Origin: Pseudomonas cichorii
GTDB taxonomy: Bacteria; Pseudomonadota; Gammaproteobacteria; Pseudomonadales; Pseudomonadaceae
DNA: 64,000 nt
Reading direction: 5' to 3'
Assembly (NCBI RefSeq): GCF_018343775.1
Contig: NZ_CP074349.1
Location: forward strand, 5,198,001 to 5,262,000
Shown here: piece by piece, positions 31,023-40,638 of the stretch
Position numbering within the stretch: the stretch's first letter is position 1
How the letters are laid out: each line of letters begins with the position of its first letter
Translations under genes and position numbers: made by a program
The notes under the pieces: generated by a model
The model's database searches: none
What the model was told of the DNA's origin: nothing
The model's input: only the letters and a program-made list of their open reading frames with translations

Positions 31023-31409
31023 TTATTCGTGGCCCGGAGTGTGGTGCGCAGCGCTGGCAGCGCGGCTCTGCTCTGCGCCTTGCCACAGACGCTCCAGGTC
31101 GTAGAACTGGCGTGCAGCAGCGGTCATTACATGAACCACGACATCGCCCAGGTCCAGCAGAACCCAGTCGCTGTCGCCCTTGCCTTCTTCGCTCAGCGGC
31201 ATCAGGCCGGCAGCCTTGACCTTCTCGCGAACGTTATCGACCAGCGCGTTGAGCTGGCGGTTGGAGGTACCGGTGCAGATCAGCATGTAATCGGCGATGC
31301 TGGTCTTGTCACGCACGTCGAGCGCCAGGATGTCCGACCCTTTGACGTCTTCCAGTGCAGCCGTTGCCAATGCCACGACTTCTTCACTACTCATTTTCTG
31401 CTTTGTCAT
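31023..31409 (-). CDS. rsfS: Ribosomal silencing factor RsfS
   Basis: RsfS binds L14 and blocks subunit joining when nutrients are low. From ATG 31409 it has 128 residues; ATG 31424 adds five. It shows [41 protein letters not shown] and [16 protein letters not shown], the standard Iojap/RsfS pattern. The C-terminal tail after DLERLW is Ala/His-rich and variable. It sits between nadD and rlmH as in most gammaproteobacteria. Confidence 0.94.
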   Translation of the reverse strand: MTKQKMSSEEVVALATAALEDVKGSDILALDVRDKTSIADYMLICTGTSNRQLNALVDNVREKVKAAGLMPLSEEGKGDSDWVLLDLGDVVVHVMTAAARQFYDLERLWQGAEQSRAASAAHHTPGHE

Positions 31410-31469
31410 AAAAAACTCATTCAACTCATATGTGTGGAAACGCCCAAACGCTTATCTATAAAAGCAGCT

Positions 31470-32186
31470 TCAGGGCGATCCATCAGTTTTCGGCGCACAG
31501 TACAGTCCGTGCACATCGATATAGGCCAGTACCGCGTCTGGCACCAGAAAACGTACCGACTTACCGCTGGCCAGCAGTTGACGGATCTGGGTGGCAGACA
31601 CCGATAACGGCGTCTGCCAGACGAATGTAATGTGTCCGCCCGGCCCTTTCAGGGCCTTGGGGTCGCTGACCGAGCGTGCCGCCAGCAGGTTGCGCATGGC
31701 ATCCGGCGACTCGCTGTCCGCGTCCGGGCGTTGCAGCACCACGATATGGCAGTGCTCCAGCAGTTCTTCCCACCGATACCAGGTGGGCAGCCCGCAAAAG
31801 GCATCCCAGCCCAATAACAGAAACAACTGGTCCTCTGCGGCCAGTTCGGCCCGCATCGATTCCAGGGTGTCGATGGTGTACGACGGTTTATCCCGTTTCA
31901 GCTCACGGTCATCCACCGTCAAGGGTGACACACCAGCCACCGCACACTGAACCATCGCCAGACGGTCCTGCGCAGTCACGCTGGGCATGTCGCGATGGGG
32001 AGGCCTGGCGCTGGGCGTCAGGCGCAACTCATCGAGTTCAAGCAGCTCGGCCACTTCCAGTGCGCCGCGCAAATGACCTATATGTACCGGGTCGAACGTT
32101 CCCCCCAGCATGCCGATACGTCTGGGCAAGGCTGCTACGGGCTCGCTCAAGTCAGGCTGGCTCCTGGCCGCGCAATTGACCGTCAC
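31470..32186 (-). CDS. nadD: Nicotinate-nucleotide adenylyltransferase
   Basis: NadD makes deamido-NAD from nicotinate mononucleotide and ATP. The nucleotidyltransferase motif [17 protein letters not shown] begins about residue 29, and the second signature [11 protein letters not shown] lies near the C-terminus. The start given is GTG at 32186, which overlaps the end of proA by 35 bases. The first 20 or so residues ([16 protein letters not shown]) are not conserved, so a later alternative start such as the TTG before [10 protein letters not shown] is possible. Function is sure; the start is not. Confidence 0.92.
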   Translation of the reverse strand: MTVNCAARSQPDLSEPVAALPRRIGMLGGTFDPVHIGHLRGALEVAELLELDELRLTPSARPPHRDMPSVTAQDRLAMVQCAVAGVSPLTVDDRELKRDKPSYTIDTLESMRAELAAEDQLFLLLGWDAFCGLPTWYRWEELLEHCHIVVLQRPDADSESPDAMRNLLAARSVSDPKALKGPGGHITFVWQTPLSVSATQIRQLLASGKSVRFLVPDAVLAYIDVHGLYCAPKTDGSP

Positions 32187-33423
32187 CGACCACGATGTAC
32201 TTCTCGCAGGTCAGGCCTTCCAGGCCGACAGGGCCACGGGCGTGCAGCTTATCAGTAGAAATGCCGATCTCGGCACCCAGACCGTACTCGAAGCCATCGG
32301 CAAAGCAGGTCGGGGCATTGATCATCACCGAGCTGGAGTCGACTTCCGCCATGAAGCGGCGAATCTGGCCCTGCTGCTCGGAAACGATGGCGTCGCTGTG
32401 ATGCGAGCCATAGTGATTGATGTGCTCGATGGCTTCATCCAGCCCGGTCACTACACGAATCGACAGGATCGCCGCCAGGTACTCGGTGTGCCAGTCTTCT
32501 TCGGTCGCAGGAATCGCGTCGATCAGCTCGCGGGTACGCTCGCAGCCACGCAACTCGACGCCCTTTTCATGAAAGCGGGCGGCCATTGCAGGCAGGAACT
32601 CGGCCGCCACGGCCTGATCCACCAGCAGGGTTTCCATCGAACCACAGATACCGTAACGGTAGGTCTTGGCATTGAAGGCGATGTTCTGGGCCTTGGGCAA
32701 ATCGGCGTAAGCGCTGACATACACGTGGCAGATGCCGTCCAGATGCTTGATGACCGGCACCCGGGCATCACGGCTGACCCGCTCCACCAGCCCCTTGCCG
32801 CCACGCGGAACGATGACGTCCACGTATTCAGGCATGGTGATCAGCGCGCCCACGGCATCGCGATCGGTGGTTTCGACAACCTGTACCACACCGGAAGGCA
32901 ACCCGGACTCGGCCAGACCGCGCTGGATGCAGGCAGCCACCGCACGGTTGGAATGAATGGCTTCGGAGCCGCCACGCAGGATAGTGGCGTTCCCGGACTT
33001 GAGGCACAGGCTTGCGGCATCGATGGTCACGTTCGGGCGCGACTCATAGATGATCCCGACCACGCCCAGCGGCACGCGCATCTTGCCGACCTGAATACCT
33101 GAAGGCCGGTAGCTCATGTCGCGGATTGCACCTACCGGGTCGGGCAGACTGGCAACCTGACGCAACCCGACGATCATGCTGTCGATACGTGCGGGGGTCA
33201 GGGCCAGGCGTTCGAGCATGGCGGGGGCCAGGCCATTGGTGCGACCTGCGTTCAGGTCAAGCTCATTGGCGGTGGACAGCTCGGTACGGGCTTCGTCCAG
33301 AGCGGCGGCAATGGCCTGCAGGGCGCGGTTTTTCTGCGCGGTGCTGGCACGACCGATCACTCGCGAAGCTTCGCGGGCGGCGCGACCCAGGCGGGTCATG
33401 TAGTCAAGAACGGACTCAGTCAT
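32152..33423 (-). CDS. proA: Gamma-glutamyl phosphate reductase
   Basis: ProA reduces gamma-glutamyl phosphate with NADPH to glutamate-5-semialdehyde in proline synthesis. The 423-residue protein belongs to the aldehyde dehydrogenase superfamily, with the nucleotide segment [18 protein letters not shown] and the catalytic Cys in [14 protein letters not shown]. It heads the leftward proA-nadD-rsfS-rlmH series. Its 3' end overlaps the nadD reading frame. It starts at ATG 33423, divergent from the methyladenine glycosylase gene. Confidence 0.96.
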   Translation of the reverse strand: MTESVLDYMTRLGRAAREASRVIGRASTAQKNRALQAIAAALDEARTELSTANELDLNAGRTNGLAPAMLERLALTPARIDSMIVGLRQVASLPDPVGAIRDMSYRPSGIQVGKMRVPLGVVGIIYESRPNVTIDAASLCLKSGNATILRGGSEAIHSNRAVAACIQRGLAESGLPSGVVQVVETTDRDAVGALITMPEYVDVIVPRGGKGLVERVSRDARVPVIKHLDGICHVYVSAYADLPKAQNIAFNAKTYRYGICGSMETLLVDQAVAAEFLPAMAARFHEKGVELRGCERTRELIDAIPATEEDWHTEYLAAILSIRVVTGLDEAIEHINHYGSHHSDAIVSEQQGQIRRFMAEVDSSSVMINAPTCFADGFEYGLGAEIGISTDKLHARGPVGLEGLTCEKYIVVGDGQLRGQEPA

Positions 33424-33697
33424 GGTCTCAGAGGTCTTGGCAGAGAAGAAAGCGGCCGATTATAGCTGTCGCGCCGCCCGAACGACAGCGCAGACAGGCG
33501 GATGGTCGATAACAGTGCAAAAAATGACCATGCAGCGCCCATTTCGCCAGCACAGTGCCTCTCAGGATGAAAGATTGCGAGTGAGCCTGTATTTTTGTCA
33601 TGTCCAGAAACAACAAAGTTGGCAGCCAAATGACATTAAGGTGCTTTTAAGACAGCGCTTGCTATGATTTGCGCCCTCTCACTTCCTGTGTCCGCCT

Positions 33698-34369
33698 ATG
33701 CCCGTTGCTCTTGCCGACAGCTTTTTCAACCGAGATGCCCAGGTCCTGGCCCGCGACCTGCTGGGCAAGGTCATCCGGCACAAGGTCGGTGAGCTATGGC
33801 TGGCAGCGCGGATCATTGAGACTGAAGCCTATTACTGCGCCGACAAGGGCAGCCACGCTTCGCTGGGCTACACCGAAAAACGCAAGGCGCTGTTTCTGGA
33901 CGGTGGGCACATCTACATGTATTACGCCCGTGGCGGGGACTCGCTGAATTTCAGCGCCCACGGACCGGGCAATGCGGTGCTGATCAAGTCCGGTTTTGCC
34001 TGGGTCGATGAACTCAGCGATGCCAATGCCCTGGCACAGATGCAACTCAACAACCCGGATGCCAGCGGGACCATTCGCCCGCAGGAGCGTCTGTGTGCGG
34101 GCCAGACCTTGCTGTGCAAAGCGCTGGGCCTGAAAGTACCTGTGTGGGACGCCAAGCGCTTCGATCCGCAAAAGCTGCTGGTCGAAGACGTTGGCCCGAC
34201 ACCGAAACTCATCGTTCAAACAACACGTCTGGGGATTCCCCATGGCCGCGACGAGCACTTGATGTACCGCTTCGTCGATGCCGAATACGCCCGCTTCTGC
34301 ACGCGGAACCCACTACGTCGCGGTCAGGTCGAAGGCCGCGACTATTTTCTAATCCCTCAAGGAAACTGA
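33698..34369 (+). CDS. DNA-3-methyladenine glycosylase (AAG/MPG type)
   Basis: A 223-residue base-excision enzyme of the mammalian AAG-like family. It shows LADSFFNRDAQVLARDLLGKVI, the catalytic segment RIIETEAYYCADKGSHAS (Glu acting on water), MYYARGGDSLNFSA and RPQERLCAGQTLLCKALG-like sequence. It removes 3-methyladenine and related lesions. The fold differs from the AlkA domain in the ada-alkA gene at 4769-6214, so the strain has two unrelated alkyladenine glycosylases. TATGAT at 33663-33668 may be its -10. The DedA-PAP2 gene follows after three bases. Confidence 0.92.
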   Translation: MPVALADSFFNRDAQVLARDLLGKVIRHKVGELWLAARIIETEAYYCADKGSHASLGYTEKRKALFLDGGHIYMYYARGGDSLNFSAHGPGNAVLIKSGFAWVDELSDANALAQMQLNNPDASGTIRPQERLCAGQTLLCKALGLKVPVWDAKRFDPQKLLVEDVGPTPKLIVQTTRLGIPHGRDEHLMYRFVDAEYARFCTRNPLRRGQVEGRDYFLIPQGN

Positions 34370-34372
34370 TCC

Positions 34373-35689
34373 ATGGGCGAACTGCTCGATGGCATTACCG
34401 GCTGGTTGACTGCTAACCCGTCCTGGGTGGCGATAGCGATATTCGTGGTGGCATTCATCGAATGTGTCGCCATTGCCGGGATCGTCGTGCCAGGCACCGT
34501 TCTAATGTTCGCCATCGCGGCCCTGGCAGGCAGCGGCATTCTGTCGTTGAGCGAAGTCCTGCTGCTGGGCTTTCTGGGCGGCCTGCTGGGGGATGCGGTG
34601 TCGTACTTCATCGGCAAGCACTTCCATCAGAATATCCGCCAGTTGCCGGGCCTGCGTCAGCACCCGGAATGGCTGACGGGTGCAGAAACCTATTTCCATC
34701 GCTATGGCATCGCGAGCCTGCTGGTGGGCCGCTTCATCGGCCCGCTGCGCCCGATGCTGCCGATGATTGCCGGCATGTTCGACATGCCCTTCCCGCGCTT
34801 TGCCATTGTCAGCATCATCGCCGCCGCCGGCTGGTCGATCGTTTACCTGATGCCGGGCTGGGCTGCGGGCGCCGCCATTCGCCTGCCTTTGCCTGAAGGG
34901 TTCTGGAGCGAAGCGGCCTTCGTCGGTGCAGGCCTGGCCATCCTGTTCGGGCTGAGCATCCAGGCCAGCATGCGCAAACAGCGTCATGCGACCAAGGTGA
35001 TTGCAGGTCTGAGCGTGGTGATGCTGGCGGCCTTGCTGATCGGCTGGCCGTACCTGAACCATTTCGACCAGGGCCTGATGACGCTGGTCCAGGAACATCG
35101 CAGCGCGACCGCACAGAATATCGTCCTGCTGGTCACCAGCATTGGCGACTTCAAGGCACAACTGCTGGCTGCGGCGCTGCTGATCATTGTCCTGCTGATC
35201 GCCCGGCAATGGCGCCATGCAGCCTTCGCACTCGCCACCACACTGGGCACAGCCGTGGCGAACGGCACGCTCAAGGCATTCTTTGGCCGCGCCCGGCCTG
35301 AGGTTTTGCTCGACCCGCTGACCACCTACAGCATGCCCAGCGGACACAGTTCGGCGGCATTTGCACTGTTCATGACTCTGGCGGTGCTGGCCGGACGCGG
35401 GCAGCCCGTCAGACTGCGCCTGACCTGGCTGCTGCTGGGCGGCGTTCCGGCGCTGGCGATTGCCTTGTCACGGGTTTATCTGGGTGTCCACTGGCCAACG
35501 GATATCCTGGCCGGGATGATGCTGGCGTTCTGTATCTGCGCCGCAAGCCTGACCCTGATCCAGCATCAGACGCCGTTGCCAGCGATGTCGGCAAAAGTAT
35601 GGTGGCTGATCGTACCGGCCATCACCGGTCTGCTGGGCCTGTTTGCAGTCAATGCATTGGCCCATGCAACATTGCGGTATCAGTATTGA
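34373..35689 (+). CDS. DedA-PAP2 fusion membrane protein
   Basis: A 438-residue inner-membrane protein joining two families. Residues about 1-200 are a DedA/VTT domain (GIVVPGTVLMFAIAALAGSG, GDAVSYFIGKHF, GRFIGPLRPMLPMIAG). Residues about 230-438 are a PAP2 phosphatase with the three phosphatase motifs: KAFFGRARPE, PSGHSSAAFA and SRVYLGVHWPTDILAG. DedA proteins have been linked to flipping of phospholipids or undecaprenyl phosphate, and PAP2 enzymes dephosphorylate lipid pyrophosphates such as C55-PP. A fusion would couple dephosphorylation to carrier recycling (inference). It lies three bases after the glycosylase gene. Confidence 0.88.
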   Translation: MGELLDGITGWLTANPSWVAIAIFVVAFIECVAIAGIVVPGTVLMFAIAALAGSGILSLSEVLLLGFLGGLLGDAVSYFIGKHFHQNIRQLPGLRQHPEWLTGAETYFHRYGIASLLVGRFIGPLRPMLPMIAGMFDMPFPRFAIVSIIAAAGWSIVYLMPGWAAGAAIRLPLPEGFWSEAAFVGAGLAILFGLSIQASMRKQRHATKVIAGLSVVMLAALLIGWPYLNHFDQGLMTLVQEHRSATAQNIVLLVTSIGDFKAQLLAAALLIIVLLIARQWRHAAFALATTLGTAVANGTLKAFFGRARPEVLLDPLTTYSMPSGHSSAAFALFMTLAVLAGRGQPVRLRLTWLLLGGVPALAIALSRVYLGVHWPTDILAGMMLAFCICAASLTLIQHQTPLPAMSAKVWWLIVPAITGLLGLFAVNALAHATLRYQY

Positions 35690-35699
35690 GGGAGTGGCT

Positions 35700-35722
35700 T
35701 TCGCGAATGAATTCGCTCCCAC
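35700..35722. repeat. Single REP-like unit
   Basis: TTCGCGAATGAATTCGCTCC followed by CAC begins 11 bases after the DedA-PAP2 stop, between converging genes. It is a single unit without a facing partner. Confidence 0.8.
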
Positions 35723-35726
35723 AACA

Positions 35727-36317
35727 TCAGGCCTGTAAATCGCCTTGCATCTCGTCGAGCAGTTCCTGGATCGCATCCAGGCGCTCTTCGGGGTCGTCGA
35801 TTTCCAGGAGTTCGATCTTGTCCTGCTCGGTGAAGGGCAGCAGGTAGGCCAGTTGGTTGGCCAGTGATTGCTGACCGCTGGCCTCAAGCCCCATGTTCAG
35901 GGACGCGACCATCGGGTGCTCGCCCAAGGCTTCGAGCAAGGCGACCAGATCGGCGTCCTCTTCCTGCAACGGCCGCTCCTGTTGCTCGTCCAGCCACTGG
36001 ATTTCGGCCAGCAACGACTGGTCACGCTGCACAGTGGCGTCGGTCACCCGGAAACGCCGCCCACCGACGACACGAATCCCCAGCAGGCCGTTTTCCTGCT
36101 GCTGGAAATCGGTGACCAGCGCTTCACAACCGATCAGCGAATAACCTTCAGGGGCCAGGCCGACTTCGCTGCCATGGGTGATGCACACCACGCCGAAGCC
36201 CTCTCCCTGTTTCATGCAGCGGCTAACCATGTCCAGATAGCGCGCCTCGAACAACTGCAGGTCGAGCACGCAACCGGGGAACAGCACAGCATTGAGTGGA
36301 AACAGCGGCAACGTCAT
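35727..36317 (-). CDS. LON N-terminal (substrate-binding) domain protein
   Basis: A 196-residue stand-alone Lon N-domain. It begins LPLFPLNAVLFPGCVLDLQLFEARYL and contains the beta-barrel segment GVRVVGGRRFRV-like (IRVVGGRRFRVTD), then a helical C-terminal half. No ATPase or protease domain follows, so it is not a protease. Such proteins may act as adaptors or substrate-binding factors; function unknown. It lies 12 bases after the lrgB-type gene and could be co-transcribed. Confidence 0.85.
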   Translation of the reverse strand: MTLPLFPLNAVLFPGCVLDLQLFEARYLDMVSRCMKQGEGFGVVCITHGSEVGLAPEGYSLIGCEALVTDFQQQENGLLGIRVVGGRRFRVTDATVQRDQSLLAEIQWLDEQQERPLQEEDADLVALLEALGEHPMVASLNMGLEASGQQSLANQLAYLLPFTEQDKIELLEIDDPEERLDAIQELLDEMQGDLQA

Positions 36318-36329
36318 AAATAAGTACCC

Positions 36330-37046
36330 TTAAACAGCCAAAGACACGGCCAACGGCAGAAACAATGCAGTTGCAACACCCATCAGGCTCATTGCCAGAG
36401 CAGCAAAAGCGCCCGCCTCTTCTCCTTCCTGCAAGGCCAGCGAGGTTCCCACCGCATGAGCGGTAAGACCCAGCGCCATGCCGCGGGCCGCATGATTGTG
36501 CACCCGCGCCAGTGACAGCAGGCCCGGTCCGAAAATGGCACCGAACACACCGGTAATCAAGACGAACACCGCCGCCAGCGCCGCAACGCCACCGATCTGC
36601 TCGGCCACCAGCATCGCAATCGGAGACGTAACCGACTTGGGCGCCATGGTCATCAGGATCATGTGATCGGCGCCCAGCAACCAACCCAGGGACAGGCACA
36701 GGCCGGTGGCAAAAACACCACCAATCACCAGCGTAGTTAAGGTTGGCCACAACAACTGACGAATCCGCCGTAGATTCAGATAAAGCGGCACTGCCAGCGC
36801 CACCGTGGCAGGCCCCAGGAGAATGCCCAGGATCTCGGTGCTTTTGCGGTATTCGGTGTAATCCAGGCCGCAACTGAACAGGATGCCGATCACAACCACC
36901 ATCGAAACCAGCACCGGCTGCAGAAACAGCCAGCGGGTTTTCTCATAAGCAGCCATCGCCAGCTGATAAGCGCCCAACGTGATAGCGATGCCGAACAGAG
37001 GGTGATGAATCACCGACATCCAGGCCCCGTGCCAATCCAGGTTCAT
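36330..37046 (-). CDS. LrgB/CidB family membrane protein
   Basis: A 238-residue protein with about seven transmembrane helices and the LrgB signature KSVTSPIAMLVAEQIGG, then NHAARGMALGLTAHAVGTSLALQ. LrgB/CidB proteins pair with LrgA/CidA holin-like proteins and affect autolysis, or transport of pyruvate or glycolate, depending on the organism. Its start overlaps the lrgA-type stop by four bases (ATGA). Family is clear; the substrate is not. Confidence 0.9.
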   Translation of the reverse strand: MNLDWHGAWMSVIHHPLFGIAITLGAYQLAMAAYEKTRWLFLQPVLVSMVVVIGILFSCGLDYTEYRKSTEILGILLGPATVALAVPLYLNLRRIRQLLWPTLTTLVIGGVFATGLCLSLGWLLGADHMILMTMAPKSVTSPIAMLVAEQIGGVAALAAVFVLITGVFGAIFGPGLLSLARVHNHAARGMALGLTAHAVGTSLALQEGEEAGAFAALAMSLMGVATALFLPLAVSLAV

Positions 37047-37405
37047 GGCTGCTCCTGACGGCGCGACTGACGCTCGATGAGTTTCTGCATCAGCCAGCCG
37101 ACAAAGGTCAGCGAGATGATCAGCGACAAAAAGAGGGTGCCGAAGATGGCCCAGAAGTCTTCGGCAATGGCCGAGGCATAAACCATCACGCCCACCGCAG
37201 GCGGCACCAGCAGCAGCGGCAGGTAACGCAACAGGCTGCTGGCTGCGACGCTGATGGGCTCGCTCACTTCACCGCGCCAGATCAGGTACACGATCATGAA
37301 GACCAGCCCGATGATCGGCCCCGGCAGTATCGACAAGAACAGATGATTGAGCGCCGTCCCCAGCAGTTGGAACAGCACCAGCCATGTCAGACCCCGTAAC
37401 AGCAT
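37043..37405 (-). CDS. LrgA/CidA family holin-like protein
   Basis: A 120-residue protein with four transmembrane helices. It shows the motif LFLSILPGPIIGLVFMIVYLIW, typical of CidA/LrgA (PGPVIGM-type), and a basic C-terminal tail (QKLIERQSRRQEQP). It is the first gene of a two-gene unit with the lrgB-type gene. Both proteins together probably form a membrane complex. Confidence 0.9.
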   Translation of the reverse strand: MLLRGLTWLVLFQLLGTALNHLFLSILPGPIIGLVFMIVYLIWRGEVSEPISVAASSLLRYLPLLLVPPAVGVMVYASAIAEDFWAIFGTLFLSLIISLTFVGWLMQKLIERQSRRQEQP

Positions 37406-37610
37406 GGGAACTCCAATAGATAAATGAACCCAGTGAATTCACGGCGCCATTATAAACACGCTGCGTTCAACGCTATGGACAGGTATTCGCCTGCAAGGAG
37501 TCACTTGACCAACCGGCAACCCTCTGCTGATCTTGTCACTCGCCCGACAGGCAATATCCCTCACGGGTATGGGCACCAAGGTATAAAACCGAAAGATCAA
37601 GGAGAATGAC

Positions 37611-38066
37611 ATGCCTTTTGTACCTGCTACAGAGCTCAAGAACTACATCGGCAAGGAACTGGGACGTTCCGAATGGCTGACCATCGACCAGGAACGCATC
37701 AATCTGTTCGCTGAAGCCACCGGCGACTTCCAGTTCATTCATGTCGATCCGGTCAAGGCAGCGCAAACTCCTTTTGGCGGCACCATCGCCCACGGCCTGC
37801 TATCGCTATCGCTGATCCCCAAACTGATGGGCGACCTGCTGGTGGTGCCCGAAGGCCTGAAGATGGTGGTCAACTATGGCCTGGACAGCGTGCGTTTCGT
37901 TCAGCCGGTGAAGGTCGACTCACGGGTGCGCCTGAAAGTGGAACTCACTGACGCCACGGAGAAAAAACCGGGGCAATGGCTGCTCAAGGCCACGGCCACC
38001 ATGGAGATCGATGGGCAGGAAAAGCCGGCCTTTGTTGCAGAGCCTTTGACCCTGTGCTTTGTGTAA
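37611..38066 (+). CDS. MaoC-like hotdog dehydratase
   Basis: A 151-residue hotdog-fold protein. It has FAEATGDFQFIHVDPVKAAQTPFGGTIAHGLL spread over about 31-62, in which Asp, His and the GG-T-AHG stretch match the R-hydratase catalytic motif. Likely substrates are enoyl-CoA or acyl-ACP thioesters. A GGAG ribosome-binding site lies just before ATG 37611. It stands alone between the divergent lrgA-type gene and the MORN/C13 gene, so the pathway cannot be read from context. Confidence 0.87.
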   Translation: MPFVPATELKNYIGKELGRSEWLTIDQERINLFAEATGDFQFIHVDPVKAAQTPFGGTIAHGLLSLSLIPKLMGDLLVVPEGLKMVVNYGLDSVRFVQPVKVDSRVRLKVELTDATEKKPGQWLLKATATMEIDGQEKPAFVAEPLTLCFV

Positions 38067-38194
38067 TCCCGCTGAAACATGAAACAGTCGTAACAGACTG
38101 TTTCACCCCTATTACTCGCTGCGGCATACTCCCACCAGTGTGACACGAACATCTGCTCAAGCAGAGTCACGGACCAACTCTCTTGGGATCTTAA

Positions 38195-39919
38195 ATGCGC
38201 GCGCTTGCTCCTCTGGCTCTGACCCTCCTGATCGCTGGCTGCGGCGACAGCGAATCCCTGTTGCCTCCCGATGGCCTGCTGCCCGATGGCGGACGCTACC
38301 GTGGCGATCTGGTCAATGGCCGCTTACAGGGCGAAGGCCGTATCGACTATCCCAATGGCAGTTGGTACGCCGGCCAGTTCGAGAATGGTCTGCGCCACGG
38401 CCGTGGCGAATGGCATGCCAGCAACGGCGACATTTACACAGGTCAGTTCGAGCACGGCCTGTTTCAGGGTCAGGGCAAGCTGACCAGCGCTGGCGGGACT
38501 TACGTCGGCAGCTTCAAGCTCGGCCGTCGGGATGGCGAAGGCACCTGGCAGGAAAAGGGCACGCTCTACCGAGGTCATTTCAAGGCCGGTCAATACGATG
38601 GACCTGGACGTCTGGAGCTGGAAGACGGCAGCCAGTTCCAGGGCCAGTTCGCCCAGGGCAAACCCAACGGCGAAGGCGTGCGCACCGATGCCAGCGGCAA
38701 TCAGTTCAGCGGCCCGTTCGTCAACGGTCAGCTCCAGGGTAACGGCAGCTTCGCAAGTGCCGATGGCGATCACTACATCGGCGGCTTTCGCAACAACCTG
38801 CTCGACGGCGATGGCCGCTACGAGAACAGCGACGGCGATGTCTGGAACGGCCAGTTCAAGGAAGGAGCGCTGACCGGCCAGGGCGAACTGATCGGATCGG
38901 ACGGCAGCCGCTACAAAGGCCACTTCAACAATTGGCAGTTTTCCGGCGAAGGCCATCTGCAACTGGCTGATGGCAGCCACTACGTCGGCCAGTTCGCCAA
39001 TGACACCTACCAAGGCCCCGGCGTGCTGACGTCCGCCGACGGTACCGAACTGCGCGGAGTCTGGGCCAACGGTCAGCGGATTCGTGACGCCCAGGGCAAG
39101 TTGCTGCCCGATCCACTGGAAGCTGGTCTGCTCGCCCAGGGCCCGTTGCTGGATAAAGCACTGGCCGCCGTACCCGCCTCGACACCCGGCCTGGAACTGT
39201 ACAGCCTGGTGGTGGCCGGTGACGGCAAGCAGAGCGTGTTCATGCGCGAGGCCGATTACGTCAACAACCTGTTGGCGTCGCGGTTTGGCGCTTCAGGGCA
39301 AATCAGCCTGGTCAATCATCGCGACCACATGATCGACCGTCCACTGGCGACCCGCGAATCCATCAGCCGCGCTGCCCAGACCCTGGCGCAACGCAGCGGT
39401 CCGGAAGACCTGGTGTTCATTTACCTGACCAGCCATGGGACTCAGGATCATGAACTGGTGCTCGATCAGCCGCGTCTGTCACTGGCGGATTTGCCTGCCG
39501 ATGCACTGGCCGCCGCACTGGCACCGCTGAAAGACCGCGACAAGGTCATCGTGATTTCTTCCTGCTATTCAGGTGGGTTCATCCCGGACCTCAAGGACGA
39601 ACGAACCCTGGTCATGACAGCTTCGCGAGCGGACCGTGTATCGTTCGGCTGTTCGGAGGAAGCTGACTTCACCTATTTCGGTGATGCACTATTTGCCAGG
39701 GCACTGGTCGAAACCGATGACCTGCAACAAGCTTTCAACGATGCAAAAGCGTATGTCGCACAACGTGAAATCGAAGATGATTTCGAGGCTTCAGAACCGC
39801 AGATATGGGCCCCCAAGGGCGTCATTGCCCGCTGGCAACTCTTACGCAAGAATCAGGCAGAACGAGCGCTGAATACGACGTTGAATCGCAAGGAAGCGAA
39901 GACCTCCACTAGCCGCTAG
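38195..39919 (+). CDS. MORN-repeat lipoprotein with C13/caspase-like peptidase domain
   Basis: A 574-residue protein. The N-terminal lipobox (LLIAGCGDS, Cys near residue 14) predicts a lipoprotein. Eleven or twelve MORN repeats of about 23 residues (pattern YxGQFxxGxxxGxGxxxxxDG) fill about 28-300. The C-terminal domain (about 325-545) is a C13 legumain/caspase-type peptidase with SHG (413-415, His414) and SSCYSGG (Cys457) as the catalytic dyad. MORN repeats often bind lipid or mediate assembly. The substrate is unknown. It matches a conserved Pseudomonas locus. No regulator or cargo is adjacent; the next gene is a short-chain oxidoreductase 27 bases on. Confidence 0.88.
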   Translation: MRALAPLALTLLIAGCGDSESLLPPDGLLPDGGRYRGDLVNGRLQGEGRIDYPNGSWYAGQFENGLRHGRGEWHASNGDIYTGQFEHGLFQGQGKLTSAGGTYVGSFKLGRRDGEGTWQEKGTLYRGHFKAGQYDGPGRLELEDGSQFQGQFAQGKPNGEGVRTDASGNQFSGPFVNGQLQGNGSFASADGDHYIGGFRNNLLDGDGRYENSDGDVWNGQFKEGALTGQGELIGSDGSRYKGHFNNWQFSGEGHLQLADGSHYVGQFANDTYQGPGVLTSADGTELRGVWANGQRIRDAQGKLLPDPLEAGLLAQGPLLDKALAAVPASTPGLELYSLVVAGDGKQSVFMREADYVNNLLASRFGASGQISLVNHRDHMIDRPLATRESISRAAQTLAQRSGPEDLVFIYLTSHGTQDHELVLDQPRLSLADLPADALAAALAPLKDRDKVIVISSCYSGGFIPDLKDERTLVMTASRADRVSFGCSEEADFTYFGDALFARALVETDDLQQAFNDAKAYVAQREIEDDFEASEPQIWAPKGVIARWQLLRKNQAERALNTTLNRKEAKTSTSR

Positions 39920-39946
39920 GCTATTCAGTATCAAGGGAGAAACACT

Positions 39947-40588
39947 ATGTACTTGACGCCGCAACACATCCTGCTTGCAGGGGCAACCGGACTCACAGGC
40001 GAACACTTGCTGGATCGTCTGCTCAACGAACCTACCGTCAGCCGCGTGCTGGCACCTACCCGTCGCCCATTGGCCGCCCACTCCCGCCTGGAAAACCCGG
40101 TGGGCGAACTGCACAGTCTTTTACCCACCCTCGGCGGCAAAGTGGATATCGCGTTCTGCTGCCTGGGCACCACCATCAAACAGGCAGGCTCGCAAGAGGC
40201 CTTCCGCGCCATCGACCTGAATATGGTACTGGCCGTGGGTGAACGTGCCCGCGCACTGGGTGCGCGGCATTTTCTGGTGATCAGCGCCATTGGCGCCGAT
40301 GCCCGGTCCAGCGTGTTCTACAACCGCACCAAGGGTGAAATGGAAGAAGCCCTGCGAGCGCAGGACTGGCCGCAACTGACCATCGCCCGTCCGGCCCTGC
40401 TGGTAGGCAACCGCACGGAAACCCGCTGGGCCGAACAGCTCGCCGCACCGATTGCCAAACTGCTGCCCGGCAAATACGGCGCTATCGAAGCCTGCAGCCT
40501 GGCTCGCGCCATGTGGCGGCTGGCTCTGGAAGAGCAGGATGGTGTGCGGATTGTTGAGTCGGATGAGTTGCGCAAGTTGGGGAAGTGA
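39947..40588 (+). CDS. NAD(P)-binding oxidoreductase (atypical SDR)
   Basis: A 213-residue Rossmann-fold protein. It has the dinucleotide motif [18 protein letters not shown] near residue 7, then a small conserved segment around [12 protein letters not shown] and [29 protein letters not shown], where Tyr and Lys fit an atypical SDR active site. It resembles the HTATIP2/YbjT-type nucleoside-diphosphate-sugar epimerase-like proteins. No substrate can be named. It lies close behind the MORN/C13 gene on the same strand. Confidence 0.82.
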   Translation: MYLTPQHILLAGATGLTGEHLLDRLLNEPTVSRVLAPTRRPLAAHSRLENPVGELHSLLPTLGGKVDIAFCCLGTTIKQAGSQEAFRAIDLNMVLAVGERARALGARHFLVISAIGADARSSVFYNRTKGEMEEALRAQDWPQLTIARPALLVGNRTETRWAEQLAAPIAKLLPGKYGAIEACSLARAMWRLALEEQDGVRIVESDELRKLGK

Positions 40589-40596
40589 CGAAGTTG

Positions 40597-40635
40597 TTCG
40601 CGAATGAATTCGCTCCCACAGGGGTCATTCGCGAA
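40597..40635. repeat. REP-like inverted pair
   Basis: TTCGCGAATGAATTCGCTCC begins at 40597 and a shorter facing arm ending TCATTCGCGAA closes at 40635. The element lies nine bases after the oxidoreductase stop, between converging genes. Confidence 0.82.
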
Positions 40636-40638
40636 AAA

